Below are positions 33,123-45,243 of a stretch of 64,000 nt of DNA, piece after piece. This stretch comes from Bolinopsis microptera. Taxonomy: Eukaryota; Ctenophora; Tentaculata; Lobata; Bolinopsidae. Made by a program: the position numbers and the translations under genes. Each line of letters starts with the position of its first letter. Position 1 is the first letter of the stretch. Location of the stretch: contig NC_087074.1 of assembly GCF_026151205.1 (NCBI RefSeq), positions 5,706,001 through 5,770,000 on the forward strand, given 5' to 3'. The notes under the pieces are model-generated. The model did not search any database. It had not been told where the DNA came from and was given only the letters and a program-made list of their open reading frames with translations.

Positions 33123-33320
33123 GCAGCATTATCAGTGATCCAAGCTATAAGTCACAATGTGGGCGCAAGGAGAGATACATTTCAATTGTTTATGTTATTT
33201 GATGGCAAACAGGTAACTGACAACATTATCAAATGGTTAAATATATAATATGGAAATCATGAAAAGAATAGTACAGGCAGAATTTCCATGTAAAAGGATA
33301 CCAATTATAATTTATATTTC

Positions 33321-33414
33321 CGATTAAGTCGTGTTATCGTCTATTGAGTCTCGTTAAAATTTGATGATTCTTTCAAGAAAATTCCTGATCTTTTTTCTGA
33401 ATAAACTCAGTGAT
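33321..33414 (+). repeat. inverted repeat flanking TRPC gene A, 5' coordinate side
   Basis: It shares GATTAAGTCGTG, TTTGATGATTCTTTCAAGA and TTTTCTGAATA.ACTCAG in inverted orientation with 37744-37820. Confidence 0.75.
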
Positions 33415-33564
33415 AACAATGTTCTAATGACTTTTTGTTTAAGTATAAAATACAAAATTTGATTTTTACGGTAAGCGGACTAAATCCGTAAAACTATCAC
33501 TAAAAGTAAAACAATATAGATTCATTCCGCATGGATTAGTCACCTGATAGCATTACTACATTCA

Positions 33565-36446
33565 CTAAAGTCTGGATGCTCCTCTCTGATTTCTGCCTAA
33601 AGCAGCTCTTCTGGCCATCCTCATGGATGAATTATGTCTCTGAACTGCGACAGTCTCTGCGAAAGTTCCCATTTTCTGATCGTTAAAACCGCTGAAAGTG
33701 CTGCACCTCTCTGTATCAGAGGCGGCCAGTGATCTCCTATAACGGTCACACAGCTTGGACAGCAGCTTGTCCCGTTCTGTTAACCGCCACAGATTTTCTC
33801 TGGTCGTTTGTCGTTTCAATTGGTGTCGTCTGTTGACCATCTTTGAACGGTACGGGATCGTTATGGGTATCAGGAAGAGATGGAAAGGGAATATGAATGG
33901 TTGTCCGTTTCTGTATTCCTGTAAAAGTACATTTATAGTTTCAATCAGTTTGTAATCTTATCGGAAAAGTATCAAAATTGGAAATAAGGCATGACAACCT
34001 TTCAATTCCAAACCTTGAGAAGCAGACTTCTGGCGTATTTCCACTCGATGTCACAGTTTCCCTGAATTCTCTCGAAGGTGCTGTTAAGAAGAGCTATCAA
34101 AATGTTCAGCATTAGAACAACTGCTAAGATGATATACAGGAGGAGAATAATGTACACCACGTAGGTTGAGGTGCTGTCGTTTTCTATCTCAACGTCCTGA
34201 AATATAAAGGGATCCTCAAATAGAGGATTAATGTGACAGTAAAGTATGGGCAAGGCTATTATCAAAAACTGTTCGCAATTTGTTAAAGAGACTTACTCTG
34301 TAAAGACCAAATGTTGACCAAATGACATTTATGAAGCATGTCCCAAAATCGGTGAAGAACTTGGGAGTGTTTTTCAATTTGACGTCTGAATCTGATTTCC
34401 ACTCCTGTGAATATATGTCTTCATAAAGTGTTATAAAAATCAGATTCCAAACTTTTGAATTTTGCCAGTATTATAATCGTGGTTTATGTTTTCAAAATCA
34501 TGAATTAGGCGAGGAGTGATCGATCTTTAGTGAAGAAACAAGCATATTTAGTTTTTGGCCACGAATTACGAACAACTTTTTACGAAAAAATTTTTACAGA
34601 AATGATTGTATTTACCATTTCGTCTTACCTCATGGGACGATTTTATTTCGTTCTGTGATTTGACAGTGCTGACAACAGAGTAAACAGCTATAGTTGTCCC
34701 CACCACACACGTAAACAACACAATCAGCACAAACTTAAACACATCTGCCAGCAAGGTCCTCAGTGCAATGAGGAGTGGACCCAGACCAGGGAAGAACTCA
34801 AGGAAGTTTAACCACCGGAGGATCATGAGAAACTCAGTGATTGCGTATATGTAGGTGATGTTTAAGATATCTTTGTGCAGAGGTTCAAGTTTAGTCAAGC
34901 TACCTTCAGGGTTATCGAATTTAAGGAACACAACGATCCTGTAAACTGCAGCCATGGTAATCAAACAACATGAACAGAGTTCTAGAATGTTCCACATGTT
35001 CTTTAAGTAGCACCTGATCCCTTGTTGGCACATCTGGTCACATTCTATGAAGAGCCTAGATACGGTGCAACACCACAGCGCTATTTCAATATTGTTAGGG
35101 ACCTCCGATTTTTTGGTGCTAATGCAGGTTAGTATGAGCAGTCCCAGGAGGATGAGGTAGTTAAATATATCAGTTACGAAGCAAATGTAGGGAATGAAGA
35201 GGAAACTCATGTGGTCTGCGGCACTGGAGTTCCTTAATGGCACATGTGCTGGTTGTTCGAAAAACACAAGTTTCAGAAAATACAGTGGCAAGAGAATTGG
35301 GCTCATTGCATACTTGACTACTATTCCTATGTGACTAAATACAGTTTTGCTGGAAATTGTTTTGTCGTACCATTCTTCTAAAATAATCTGTTGACTGAAA
35401 GGATGACCGACAAACCGTTTCTTTCCCTCATTTATTGCCTTACTGAGTAGTCCATGTGCCTGAGATAACACAGTTTTGGCCTCACTCATTTTCTCACAAT
35501 AGTCCAACATTTTGTAGGCGAACACATCAGCGTCCCGAATCAACAACTCAAACTCCATTCTGAACTCATCCCTGATGTTTACTATGGCCTCTATACTCTT
35601 GCTCACATCAAATGCCGTCCTGAAGGGGTCCCTGCACTTCAAGTAAACATCGTTGGAGAGAAGGAATGTCAAAGGTTTCACGCTGAACCCAGACTCAAAG
35701 CCAGGCAGGTCTGTATCAGTGTGATCCCGGAGATAAGAGGTTAGTTTGATAACAGCGGCATTAAGACTGGCTCCAGCGTGGATGAGAGTGTCTATGGAGA
35801 GTCTGTCCCTTCTCACCGCTGCGATGCTGAGAGGAGTGTCCCCTTCTCTGTTTTTAGCATTTGGATTGCCTCCATATTCTAAAACTTTATCCACCATAGT
35901 GACACCAACTTTAGCTGCTGCGTGAAGGGGCGAGTCTCCCTCCTCGTTTTCAGTGTTGGCTATGTTCTGTGAAATGAAATCGTGCTGCTGAGGGCAACCT
36001 ATTTTAGGAACGATGGTTACTTTGGTTCCTCTTTCAGACAGAATCTTATCCAACTCATTATACTCATTCGCCTCTATCCTCTTGAAAATCTCCTGGGTGG
36101 TAGGTGACACTCCCCTGAGACCGAAAGAGAATATCATCTCAGGGTTTGCGTGTAGTGATGTCCGTTCGCGCTCGTTGCTATCGATAAGTCGACTTCCTGA
36201 GTCTATTGAATTTGAAACATCCCCTCCAAATACTGAACCAGTAGACGAAGTTAAATCGTGTCCCATTGAATATTGATTGATAAGTCTGCTCCACTTGCTG
36301 CCGTTGTGATGCTCCTGTACATTGAGATAAATATCATCAGCACTGTCATGGCGGTCAGGCGGTATATTCTCCATGTTCAGAGACACTGCCACTACTGGCA
36401 GGATTTTGTTCTTTACCACTACACTGTCATTTTGCATTCTGAACAT
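33565..36446 (-). CDS. TRPC: TRPC-type cation channel, gene A
   Basis: Minus-strand exons 36446-34629, 34404-34297, 34196-34014 and 33918-33565 join in phase 0 to about 820 residues, the usual TRPC size. The start ATG (36444-36446) lies just after an acceptor-like TTCAG, suggesting a 5' UTR exon. In order: a variable N-terminus, two or three ankyrin repeats (about residues 165-235), the TRPC N-terminal linker domain (about 255-330, KCRDPFRTAFDVSKSIEAI), and HPFSQQIILEEWY with a pre-S1 helix. S1 to S5 fall between about 415 and 595, including FLEFFPGLGPLLIAL before S5. The pore helix and filter read NVIWSTFGLY, S6 reads VVLMLNILIALLNSTFERI, and a TRP box EWKYAR follows. EWKYAR matches the TRPC signature EWKFAR. 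The protein would be a plasma-membrane, receptor-operated cation channel forming tetramers. Confidence 0.93.
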
Positions 36447-37743
36447 TAACAGTCAGATTCTGAAGATAGAGGGGATCATTGATTTGATCAGGAATAGCGA
36501 TCCCTGCCAAACCAACCTAAAGTAAGTAAGTAATAGAAAATTTAAGAATTCTATCTTTTCATTTGTTATTTATGAAACTCTGGTAACAGCATACGTGAAA
36601 CTGAATCAAGCATTACCAAAAATATTCATTGAATTCATTGAACATAGCAGCTGCTTTTATAAAGTTAATCTAGTCCTCTGAAATATTAAAAGGCCGAAGT
36701 TTAGGGTAATATATAAAACTATACACAAAATATATATAAAACTATAATATGTAAAACTATATACAAAACTATATATAAAACTATGGGCACAACGATCGTT
36801 TGCGATCACGCTCAGGTTAACTTACCCGACGTTATACTTATAATTTAGCTATAATTTAGCTCAGTATAGCTTGATATAATTTAGCCGACTGCATACAAGA
36901 TATTTCCTTTTGTGATCGACAATATTCAGTCATATATTTGAGCAAAACGATCGCTATATGATGGAATGCTTAATTTGATTTTAATATGAGAAAAATGGCC
37001 AATATATGGCTACTGAAAATTGTCTAATGATAGTTTAATTTGTTCGTTTTGTCTAGTAAATTTTAAAAATGTTGCCTTTTGTCTAGAGAATAAAAACTTG
37101 GCATATGATTATAAATCTTCGCGTGGAAATGATATCAACGTTCCTGATCGAAAATACCTCAACCGAAAGAAATTATTTTGCGATCACAAATTCATGTATG
37201 AAAATTTTGCTGGTTCGAAACACTTGCTTATCATGCTTCGCCATGGGCCCCTTTTGATTCATTACCGGCCGAACAAATATGGCTAAACTATACACCACTA
37301 TAAAAATCAAAAGTCGTATGTTAGATTCACGGAAAGCGACGGTTTTCCCTTCCCTTTCAGACCGGTACCACTATCTGTAGTAACGTAGAAATGGTAAATT
37401 AAAATTAAAATCTTGACAAATGTAAAGCAGACTAGGTGTAACAAAAGCAGTGTCATCAAAGCCAAGGCGTTTAAAAAGCTTTGCAGTCATCATGGGCGGA
37501 ACCTGCGACCAAAACAAATGATCCAAACTAGTAATTATACCGTCTCGTGACATAGCTTCTGAGATCCTTTTGTCCGGTGGTATTGACTATGCATATTTAA
37601 TAGACTCTAGCTGGACGGTACGTAAATAGGTTAGTGCTTTTAACACTACTATATAACAAATAATTTGAGAATATGAGTATGACGTAGCTATGACGTAGCT
37701 ATGACGTAGCTAAAAATGTCGATACGTGATTTATATCAGTACA
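36447..37743. other. intergenic region upstream of TRPC gene A
   Basis: AT-rich. TATATAAAACTATA-type repeats occur near 36709-36780, and AGGCCGAA.TTTAG.GT is shared with 37990. No gene is recognised; the open frame 37020-37286 has no domain. Confidence 0.4.
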
Positions 37744-37820
37744 TCACTGAGTCTATTCAGAAAAAAAATCAGAGATTTTCTTGAAAGAATCATCAAATAA
37801 CACTACACGACTTAATCAGA
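37744..37820 (-). repeat. inverted repeat flanking TRPC gene A, second arm
   Basis: Reverse complement of 33321-33414 with an internal gap. The two arms bracket the whole TRPC gene A. Confidence 0.75.
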
Positions 37821-39024
37821 GTAATATTTAGGTTAGTATAAAGATGTAGTAATAACACTCGTCAGATTCAGAGTGCTGAGTGACCGAGTGGGTGGGATAT
37901 AGCACTTTGATTATTAGAGTTTACTAGATTACTCTAATAATTATCAAGTTATTCTCACCTCATAATCTAGTCGGATAAAATATTAAAAGGCCGAAATTTA
38001 GAGTGGTTATTTATAAAACTGTTTATAAAACTATATTATAAAGATTTGATATTATTAAAAACACTCGTCAGTCTCTAACTCTCGTCAGAGAGGGTGTATA
38101 TAGTGGGATATAAGGTCACTGTTACTCCTCCTTCTGCACTTCTAAATGGTCCATACACGAGCCTAATCGACACCAATAAACCTCCGCATTCAATATACTT
38201 ATCTATAGCCAAACCCGAACCTGATGGCGACGAAATATGGTTCTTACTGGTTGTAAAGCTTTCCCTCAATTTACCACGCAAACAAAAAACAATTTTTGAC
38301 ATACTATAACTCGTCGGGTGTTGTTTTATTTTAAGTCTATTTGATATGACGTCATGTGAGGCGATCAAGACAATACGGCCCTGTCTTATACCCAAATGTG
38401 AGGCCAAACACACTTCCACACAACACAACAAATGACAGCCAGGAAATATATGACAAAGTTGGTATTTTACAAATAATAAACAGCGAATGCACTGCTTTAT
38501 GCCATTGCTGAACTCATTGTCACGCACAAATGTAAAAATGTATGCAGTACTATGATCTCTATAGACGTTTTATTTCAATATTTTCCAATTAGCAAGACAA
38601 AAGCACTAATACGTAGCCACAATTCATGTGGTCAGTACCGAGCTAAAAGAAAGGAATCACTGATTACACAGCCAAATTCTTAATTGTTATTTCAATGATT
38701 TTGATCTAAGGCCAGATTGGCGTGAGTAAATTTCGTTCGGCAATTTTAAAAATTTACAATTCGCATTTTAAAGATTTTACCATTTGTGCTTATCGACTTT
38801 GGGGTTCCAGTCCAAAGCTTTTCCGTTTGGTGTAATAAGGAAACAATTACTTATCTGAAAAATAAAGGCAGAAATCTTTGGGCTGGCGAATTTTTGCAAA
38901 CCAGTTTAAATTCTACCGGCATATCACGTGATGGATCAAACAGTTTTTCGCCGTTAACTCGCCAGGGGAACATTTTAACCGTTAGTCATTTAACTTTAAG
39001 GTGGTTCGGAATCAGCGTTCAAAC
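37821..39024. other. intergenic, no supported gene
   Basis: A 150-codon minus-strand open frame (38075-38527) has no recognised domain, splice partner or homologous context, so it is not called. Confidence 0.4.
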
Positions 39025-39087
39025 TTACCTGTGACCTGGGGACCCCTGGTTATAATGCAAAGAGACAGGCTGAGCGCCGCCCAGAAA
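39025..39087. mobile_element. small MITE, copy b
   Basis: TTACCTGTGACCTGGGG to GCCGCCCAGAAA, flanked by the 9-bp direct repeat CGTTCAAAC (39016-39024 and 39088-39096). Confidence 0.75.
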
Positions 39088-39282
39088 CGTTCAAACTTCA
39101 AGCAAACATTGATCTAACTTGGTCTAACTTGCTCAAAGTTGTATTTTAGATAAATCTCGAAGTTTAGTTTTACAGTAATTATTAGCATGCTCGAAAATTG
39201 TAAAACTGTAAATCAGTAAATGGTATGAATATTGAAAATGTTGTCTATTGGACTTTATAGACTAGATATTTATCACTTATTA

Positions 39283-39350
39283 ATAGAACTAGAAGTGTTG
39301 AAAGTATTCAGGAAAAACGGTTATAATACTTTCAACACTTCTAGTTCTAT
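39283..39350. repeat. perfect 26-bp hairpin
   Basis: ATAGAACTAGAAGTGTTG and its continuation (39283-39308) are perfectly inverted at 39325-39350 around a 16-nt loop. There is no T-run after the stem, and the context is eukaryotic. Confidence 0.85.
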
Positions 39351-41213
39351 GTAACAAAAAATCTAATTTCAGGACATATGCATAAGTCAGTTTCATCAAG
39401 ACGCGTTACAAACCTTTTACTAAAAACTTTTTGCTAAAATCTATAAAATCACCAGAAATTTCGAACACTCAACATTACAAAAATGCGATTAACAATTAAT
39501 GTTCTTTACCTGGATAACTTAACTGCGAAAGTTTTCAGCGCGAATTTTTTCGAATTTTTTCTATCGCTGTGCGAAAATCAAAAATAAAGATCTTTGATCT
39601 TAGACTTAGGACTTATATTTATAATGGCTAGTTAAAATTCAAATTTAACTTTATCGTATGATCAAAGAAAGCAGTAAAAAACAGCAATATAATTCTAACG
39701 AAAAGTTTTGCGACAAAACGATCAACTTTTCGTTGACGTAAACTTTCACCAACTTGGTTTTCGTGACCACAATTATATAATTATATCAATAAATCATAAA
39801 TGAGAACTGAGTAAAACTGGTTTCTCGTGGAAGAATTTAATTCTTCCTCTTGTCTCAGCTCGTTAAGTTAGAATAGCCAATTTTGGCTTCATATTTGAAC
39901 ATGGATATGGTAATTTCCTTAGTTTGCAGTATAGGATTAGGAAAGGTATTATGAGCCATTTTAGTTACCACATAATCTGTCGAAAAGTCCTTTTGAACAC
40001 TCAGCAAACCTCAAAAATAAACCTTTTCATCCCTGACTAGAATGTAGAATGGTGATTGGAGCGGTAATTCGGGGTTCTGATTCAATTATTTGGATCGCTA
40101 GCGTGACATTTAACTTAAAAATGTGAAAAGAGCATGGCACTGGCACAACTACACTATTCAAGAGAATCATACTCAGAGCTGAAGGCAAAATAGGAAAAGC
40201 AAACACTACAAAAAGGAGTAGACCGCGTCACTCGTTTCTGTAGAATATCAATCAAATAATGACAATGCATGCTATGCCAGCGATCCTAACTAAACGAAAA
40301 ATTACCCTTTTGTTTAATGTTTATCAGCTGTTGACAATTGACTCCATTCAAAGATTATAATGCATGTTAAGACCCAGATCCTAACTAAATTAGGCTATCA
40401 CTACCTCGCATTAAAATTCCTTGCCAAACATTTGTAAGTTTCATGAGGAAACTTAGGTAATAAATTCCATATGGGGGCGTTAGACCGGATTGGGAAATAC
40501 GCCTCATCATCAGGTGAAGCCTGTTAAAAATCACATCGCTTACATGATCTTAAAAACTATATACGGGTGTTTCTATTTGGTTGCTACACATTGTATACCT
40601 CTCGGCCGGCCGGTCGGCCGGCTGGAGCGCGATCAAAAGGGGTTGCAGCGTGTGTCAACTATTTGGTCGGGCTGCTCAGACGAATTTTAAAAATCTTTGT
40701 GAATTGGCGAGTGGCCGAGTTGACCGAAGAAAGCTATTTGATTACATTTGGACCCTAATAGGTTTAGCGATAAGATATTATGATAGCTCGGCGTTTGATA
40801 ATCGTATAAATATAATCGTATAAATTAAATGTAATCGTATAAATATAAAGATTAAAGGGCGCCATTTTTGATAATATATTGATTATTGAGACTACAAACT
40901 GGACCCTATATGATAAGCTATTTTACAATCTTACGTTTTTCTTACATGAAATTGTTCTCCTTAACTTTAAGAGAAACAAGCCTGATTCCTTATTAAGTTA
41001 AATAAGTTAAATAAGTTTATTAAGTTTATCCGGAATACTAATGAAAAATCATCGTCTTTCAGCAAGAAATTTAATATTAATTTATAATGGAAATGATGAA
41101 CAAATCAGATCTTATTGAGAAAAGCCACACAAAAATGAAACGCACTTAAAGATGTTATTGTTATAACGAAGATCAAGCGAGTAGGTTACTAGGAGTAGGT
41201 TGCTGGGAGTAGG
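39351..41213. other. intergenic between the TRPC genes
   Basis: No gene recognised. A GC-rich palindromic cluster of CCGGC/GCCGG lies at 40604-40624 in otherwise AT-rich DNA. Confidence 0.4.
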
Positions 41214-41275
41214 TTACTGGGACCCCAGGCTATAATGTTCATAGAATAGAGATTCGGCGGAATGACAGGCTGAGC
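41214..41275. mobile_element. small MITE, copy c
   Basis: TTACTGGGACCCCAGGCT to ACAGGCTGAGC, flanked by GAGTAGG (41207-41213 and 41276-41282). The right terminus lacks the CCCAGTAA end of the other copies. It lies in a short GAGTAGGTT repeat patch. Confidence 0.65.
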
Positions 41276-41612
41276 GAGTAGGTAACTCTGGTGCAAAATC
41301 TAGCATACTTAATATTTCAATGGTTCTTAACACGACGAGGCACAGACTCTCAGCACCTTGAAGAAATACTATGTCACGGAGTCACGGAGTCATGTCCGGA
41401 GTAAGGATTATTTATACTAAATGACCGGCTTAGGCATTGATCTCATCTGAATATAGAGTTAGCAGATATTTTAACAGAATGTCCATCCAGAAAGTCCTCT
41501 GAACAGTTTGTTAGTTCAATAAGTTAGTCTACAACATAATTCAAGTTGTATAAGATACTGGACTAAAATACTCAAACAGTCTAGTTATCATTCATCAAAT
41601 CTCTATATCAAA

Positions 41613-44600
41613 TCAATACAGTTCCTTTATTGAATCTTTCTTGGCTTCCATGTTGTACGTAGCATGACGCTGAATTGCGACAGACTTTGCAAAAACACTT
41701 TCTTTACGGTAATCTGAGTTGTTCAGGTATTCTGAGGTTTTGGAGTTTAGATATTCTAATCTCTGGTCTTGGCTGCTGTCCAGAGACCTCCGTGCAACAT
41801 TAACCACACTGGTTCTGTCGAGGAACTCGTGTGACCTATTGTAGCGATCACACAGCGTACAGAACAGTTTGTCCCGATCTGTTTGTCCTGTTCGATCTTC
41901 ACTCGATTTCCGATTCGTGAGGCTGTCGTCCTGCATCTTTGAACGGTACCATACAGCCACGGGAATCAGAAAGAAATGAAATGGAAAGACAAAGTGCTGG
42001 ACGTTTCTGTATTCCTGAAATAATATTTTGATTATTACCTATTGTTCCTCTTCAAACTTTACATTACACCTTTTCAGAGCAACAATGTAGGGTTACAGTA
42101 TGGGAATCCGGTTTTTGGATTTATTGGAGGATCACGGTTAGGTTTGATAAAGTGTTTCTAGCACAAACCTTGAGTAGTCGACTTCTGGCGTATTTCCACT
42201 CAATGTCACAGTTTCCCTGAATTCTCTCGAAGGTGTTGTTTAGAAGAGCTATTAGCATGTTCAGCATGAGAACGACTGCTAAGATGATATACAGGAGGAG
42301 AATAATGTACACCACGTAGGTTGAGGTGCTGTCACCCTTTATTTCAACGTCCTGTATGGTATAATAACAGGTTTAAACTTTTGGTAAGTGCTTGGAGGGA
42401 GATTATTTAAAACATGTAAGTGATACGAAAGGTTTGTTTTTAGCAGGAGCTTTCAAAATATATGTGTAAATCGTCTTTACTTTTGGTAAGTGGTGTGGCA
42501 ATGTAAATCAATGATCTGGTCAACACCATTGTGGATCAAACATTCGCTGGTAGATATATACCTATAGATTTGTTAAATGGTAATCAAAAACAAAACCACG
42601 CCTCAAACTGAAGTAAACATGCAACTCTCATGTACTTACTTCAAATAGACCGAATGTTGACCAAGCAACATTTATCAAGCATGTCCCGAAGTCCTTGCAA
42701 AACTTGTCCTGAAGACAGTTTCGGTTTCGGTTTCGTTGCCAAATTAGGCTACAGGATTATGCAACTGATAGCGATAGGGAAAGCAAACATCCTTTTTGAT
42801 AGGAAAGTAAAAAGTTAAGTCAATCTCGGGAATTTTAAACAAACTAGGTTGATTTTTAAAAGTTCATGTCGTCCTGCTAAAATATCTCCAGTCAAATTTA
42901 TATTATATATATTACACAAGTACAACCAGTGGACAAATGATCCAGGGGACGAGATATATAATAGGCCCTATCAATCAAACAGTCATTCAAATTTTAAGTG
43001 TTGTTTGCCAGAAATGCATGTCTAGCCTATCACGTTTGAAATGGTCAAGGCATCTGGAAAATTGAGAAACAAAAACGCAAGGAAACTTACAGGCACCAAG
43101 CTTTCTGAACCGTCATTTTTCGAAGTGGCACGTATCTATAAATATGGAAAATGCAATCAGACATAAGTTACAACTTTTTACCATTGACAAATTTGATTCG
43201 TTTATTCAAAATTAGGATGAATCATAAATGAGCAGCCAAAATTGTAAGCGGTCCTTATAATTATTATCAGTAGAGGGCAAACAACCCAAACAAAGGCCGC
43301 CCGATAAGAGTTTATATAATTAATTGATTAATTAAAGATAAGAGTTTATATAATCTCACCTGTCGATCTGAGCTCTCTGTTTTATTCAATGATCTTGCAG
43401 TGCTCACCACAGAATAAAGAGCTATAGCCGTCCCTAGCACACACGTAAATAACACTATCCCCACAAACTTGAACACATCAGCTATTAAGATCCTCAGGGC
43501 GATCAGGAGTGGACCCAGACCAGGAAAAAACTCCAAGAAGTTTAACCATCGCAGAAACATGAGAAACTCAGTTATTGCGTACAAATAGGTGATTTTTAAC
43601 AGCACGTGATTATCAACAGTTTCGTCGAGTGTAAGGCACACCGAGATCCTGAAGATGGCAGCCATTAAAATTAATGTACAGGAAAAGATCTCCAAAACAT
43701 TCCACATATTTGACAAATACCTAGTGAGTCCATTCTGCCACATCTGATCTATTTCTATGAAGGCTCTGGAGGCAGCACAACACCACAAAGTTATTTCCAA
43801 GATGTGAGGGTATTCAATTGTTTTGGAGCAGACACAAGTCGATATGGTTAGTCCCAGCAGGATTAAATAGTTCAAAATATCAGTTACGAAGCAAATGAAA
43901 GGGATGAAGATGAAGTTCATGTGCCTAGCTGCACTTGACTTTCTTATTGGCACCTTTGAAAATTGTTCAAAAAATGCAAACTTAAAAAGGTACCAAATCA
44001 AAAGAATCGGGCTCAGTAGGCACCTCACTGCGAGTTTCACCTGACCGACTGATGATTTGGATGTTATTTCCCCGTACCATTCTTCTAGAATAATTTGCTG
44101 GCTGAAGGGGTGCCCGACGAACCTCTTCTTTCCGTCGTCAATCGCCTTCTTGAGGAGCCCATGTGACACGTCCAGCACCTCCCTGGCTTCCCACATCCTT
44201 TCACAATAGTCCAACATTTTATAGGCAAACACATCAGCGTCCTGGATCAACAACTCAAACTCCATTCTGAACTCGTCCCTAAGGTTCACTAAAGCCTGTA
44301 TACTCTTGCTCACATCAAATGCTGTCCTAAAGGGGTCCCTGCACTTCAAGTACGCATCGTTAGTGAGTAGGAATGTGAGAGGTTTAGCACTGAACCCGGT
44401 CTCAAACCCGGCCTGTTGAGGATTGTTATCAATGTGCCGAGTTAGATAAGAAGTGAGTCTGATAACAGCGTCGTTGAGGTTTGCTCCTGCGTACAGGAGG
44501 GCGTCCACAGAGTTCCTGTTGTTAATGATGTTATATTGGTTTATATTCATCCTTAGGATTAATAACTATTACTAACAAAAAACTATTTCACTTATTATAG

Positions 44601-45241
44601 GAACATAAGTAAGTATCCCTAATCATTGTTGATTGACTTTTACGTTAATTGTCATTATAATTAATTGACAATTATCACCTGTCTCCGCGTACTGCAGCGA
44701 TACTCAGAGGACTGTCTCCCTTCTTGTTGGTGAAGTTGGGGTTTCCTCCGTATCTGATTATCAGGTCAACCATTCTGAAGTTGATTCTTGCTGCTGCTAT
44801 GAGAGGTGTGTCACCTTGTTCATCTATCCTGTTTGCTATGTTTACTCTGCTGTAGTGCAGATCAGAGCACCCTATTTTGGGAACTATTTCCACTTTTTGT
44901 CCTCTTAAAGACAAAATCTTCGACACCTCATTATAGTCTTTTGCTTTTATTTTATCGAATATAAGATATGGATGCTGATCGAAGTCTGTACTTGAAAAGA
45001 TGTATCTGCCCCTTCTGGGAATCTTCCTGGTACTCATGCGACATGTTCGTGAGTCCTGGCTCGATGGAGACATTAACATCTCTGGTAGTGGACAGAGCAT
45101 ATCATTTTCTGCTCCATCAACTTCATTTCCCACTTTATAGTTATCCGTGCCATTCATTTCTCTATGACAGTCATTCGTTTCGTTTTGACAGTCATTCAAT
45201 TTTAGGTTGTTATTTATATAATCATTCATTTCGTATCTCAT
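41613..45241 (-). CDS. TRPC: TRPC-type cation channel, gene B
   Basis: Exons 45243-44679 (start ATG 45239-45241), 44515-43360, 43135-43091, 42708-42640, 42351-42169 and 42014-41613 join in phase to 805 residues. The architecture matches gene A. Ankyrin repeats are around IDEQGDTPLIAAARINF, followed by the TRPC linker (KCRDPFRTAFDVSKSIQAL), HPFSQQIILEEWY, S1-S5 and FFPGLGPLLIAL. The pore reads NVAWSTFGLF, S6 reads VVLMLNMLIALLNNTF and the TRP box EWKYARSRLL. The 183-nt S6 exon has the same length in both genes. Gene B has two introns that gene A lacks, one inside the ankyrin region and one that splits off a 45-nt microexon before the pore. ATG was placed after the acceptor TTTCAG at 45244; an open frame reaching to 45268 includes intron sequence. 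Confidence 0.92.
43091..43135 (-). CDS. TRPC: 45-nt microexon of TRPC gene B
   Basis: Acceptor TTTATAG before ATACGTGCC and donor CCTGTAAGT bound 15 in-frame codons (IRATSKNDGSESLVP), phase 0 on both sides. It encodes the extracellular S5-pore segment and corresponds to the first part of the 108-nt pore exon of gene A. Confidence 0.75.
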
Positions 45242-45243
45242 CC

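Noticed and set aside
38075-38527. 150-codon minus-strand open frame
   Set aside because: No domain, no splice partner, no homologous context; could be chance.
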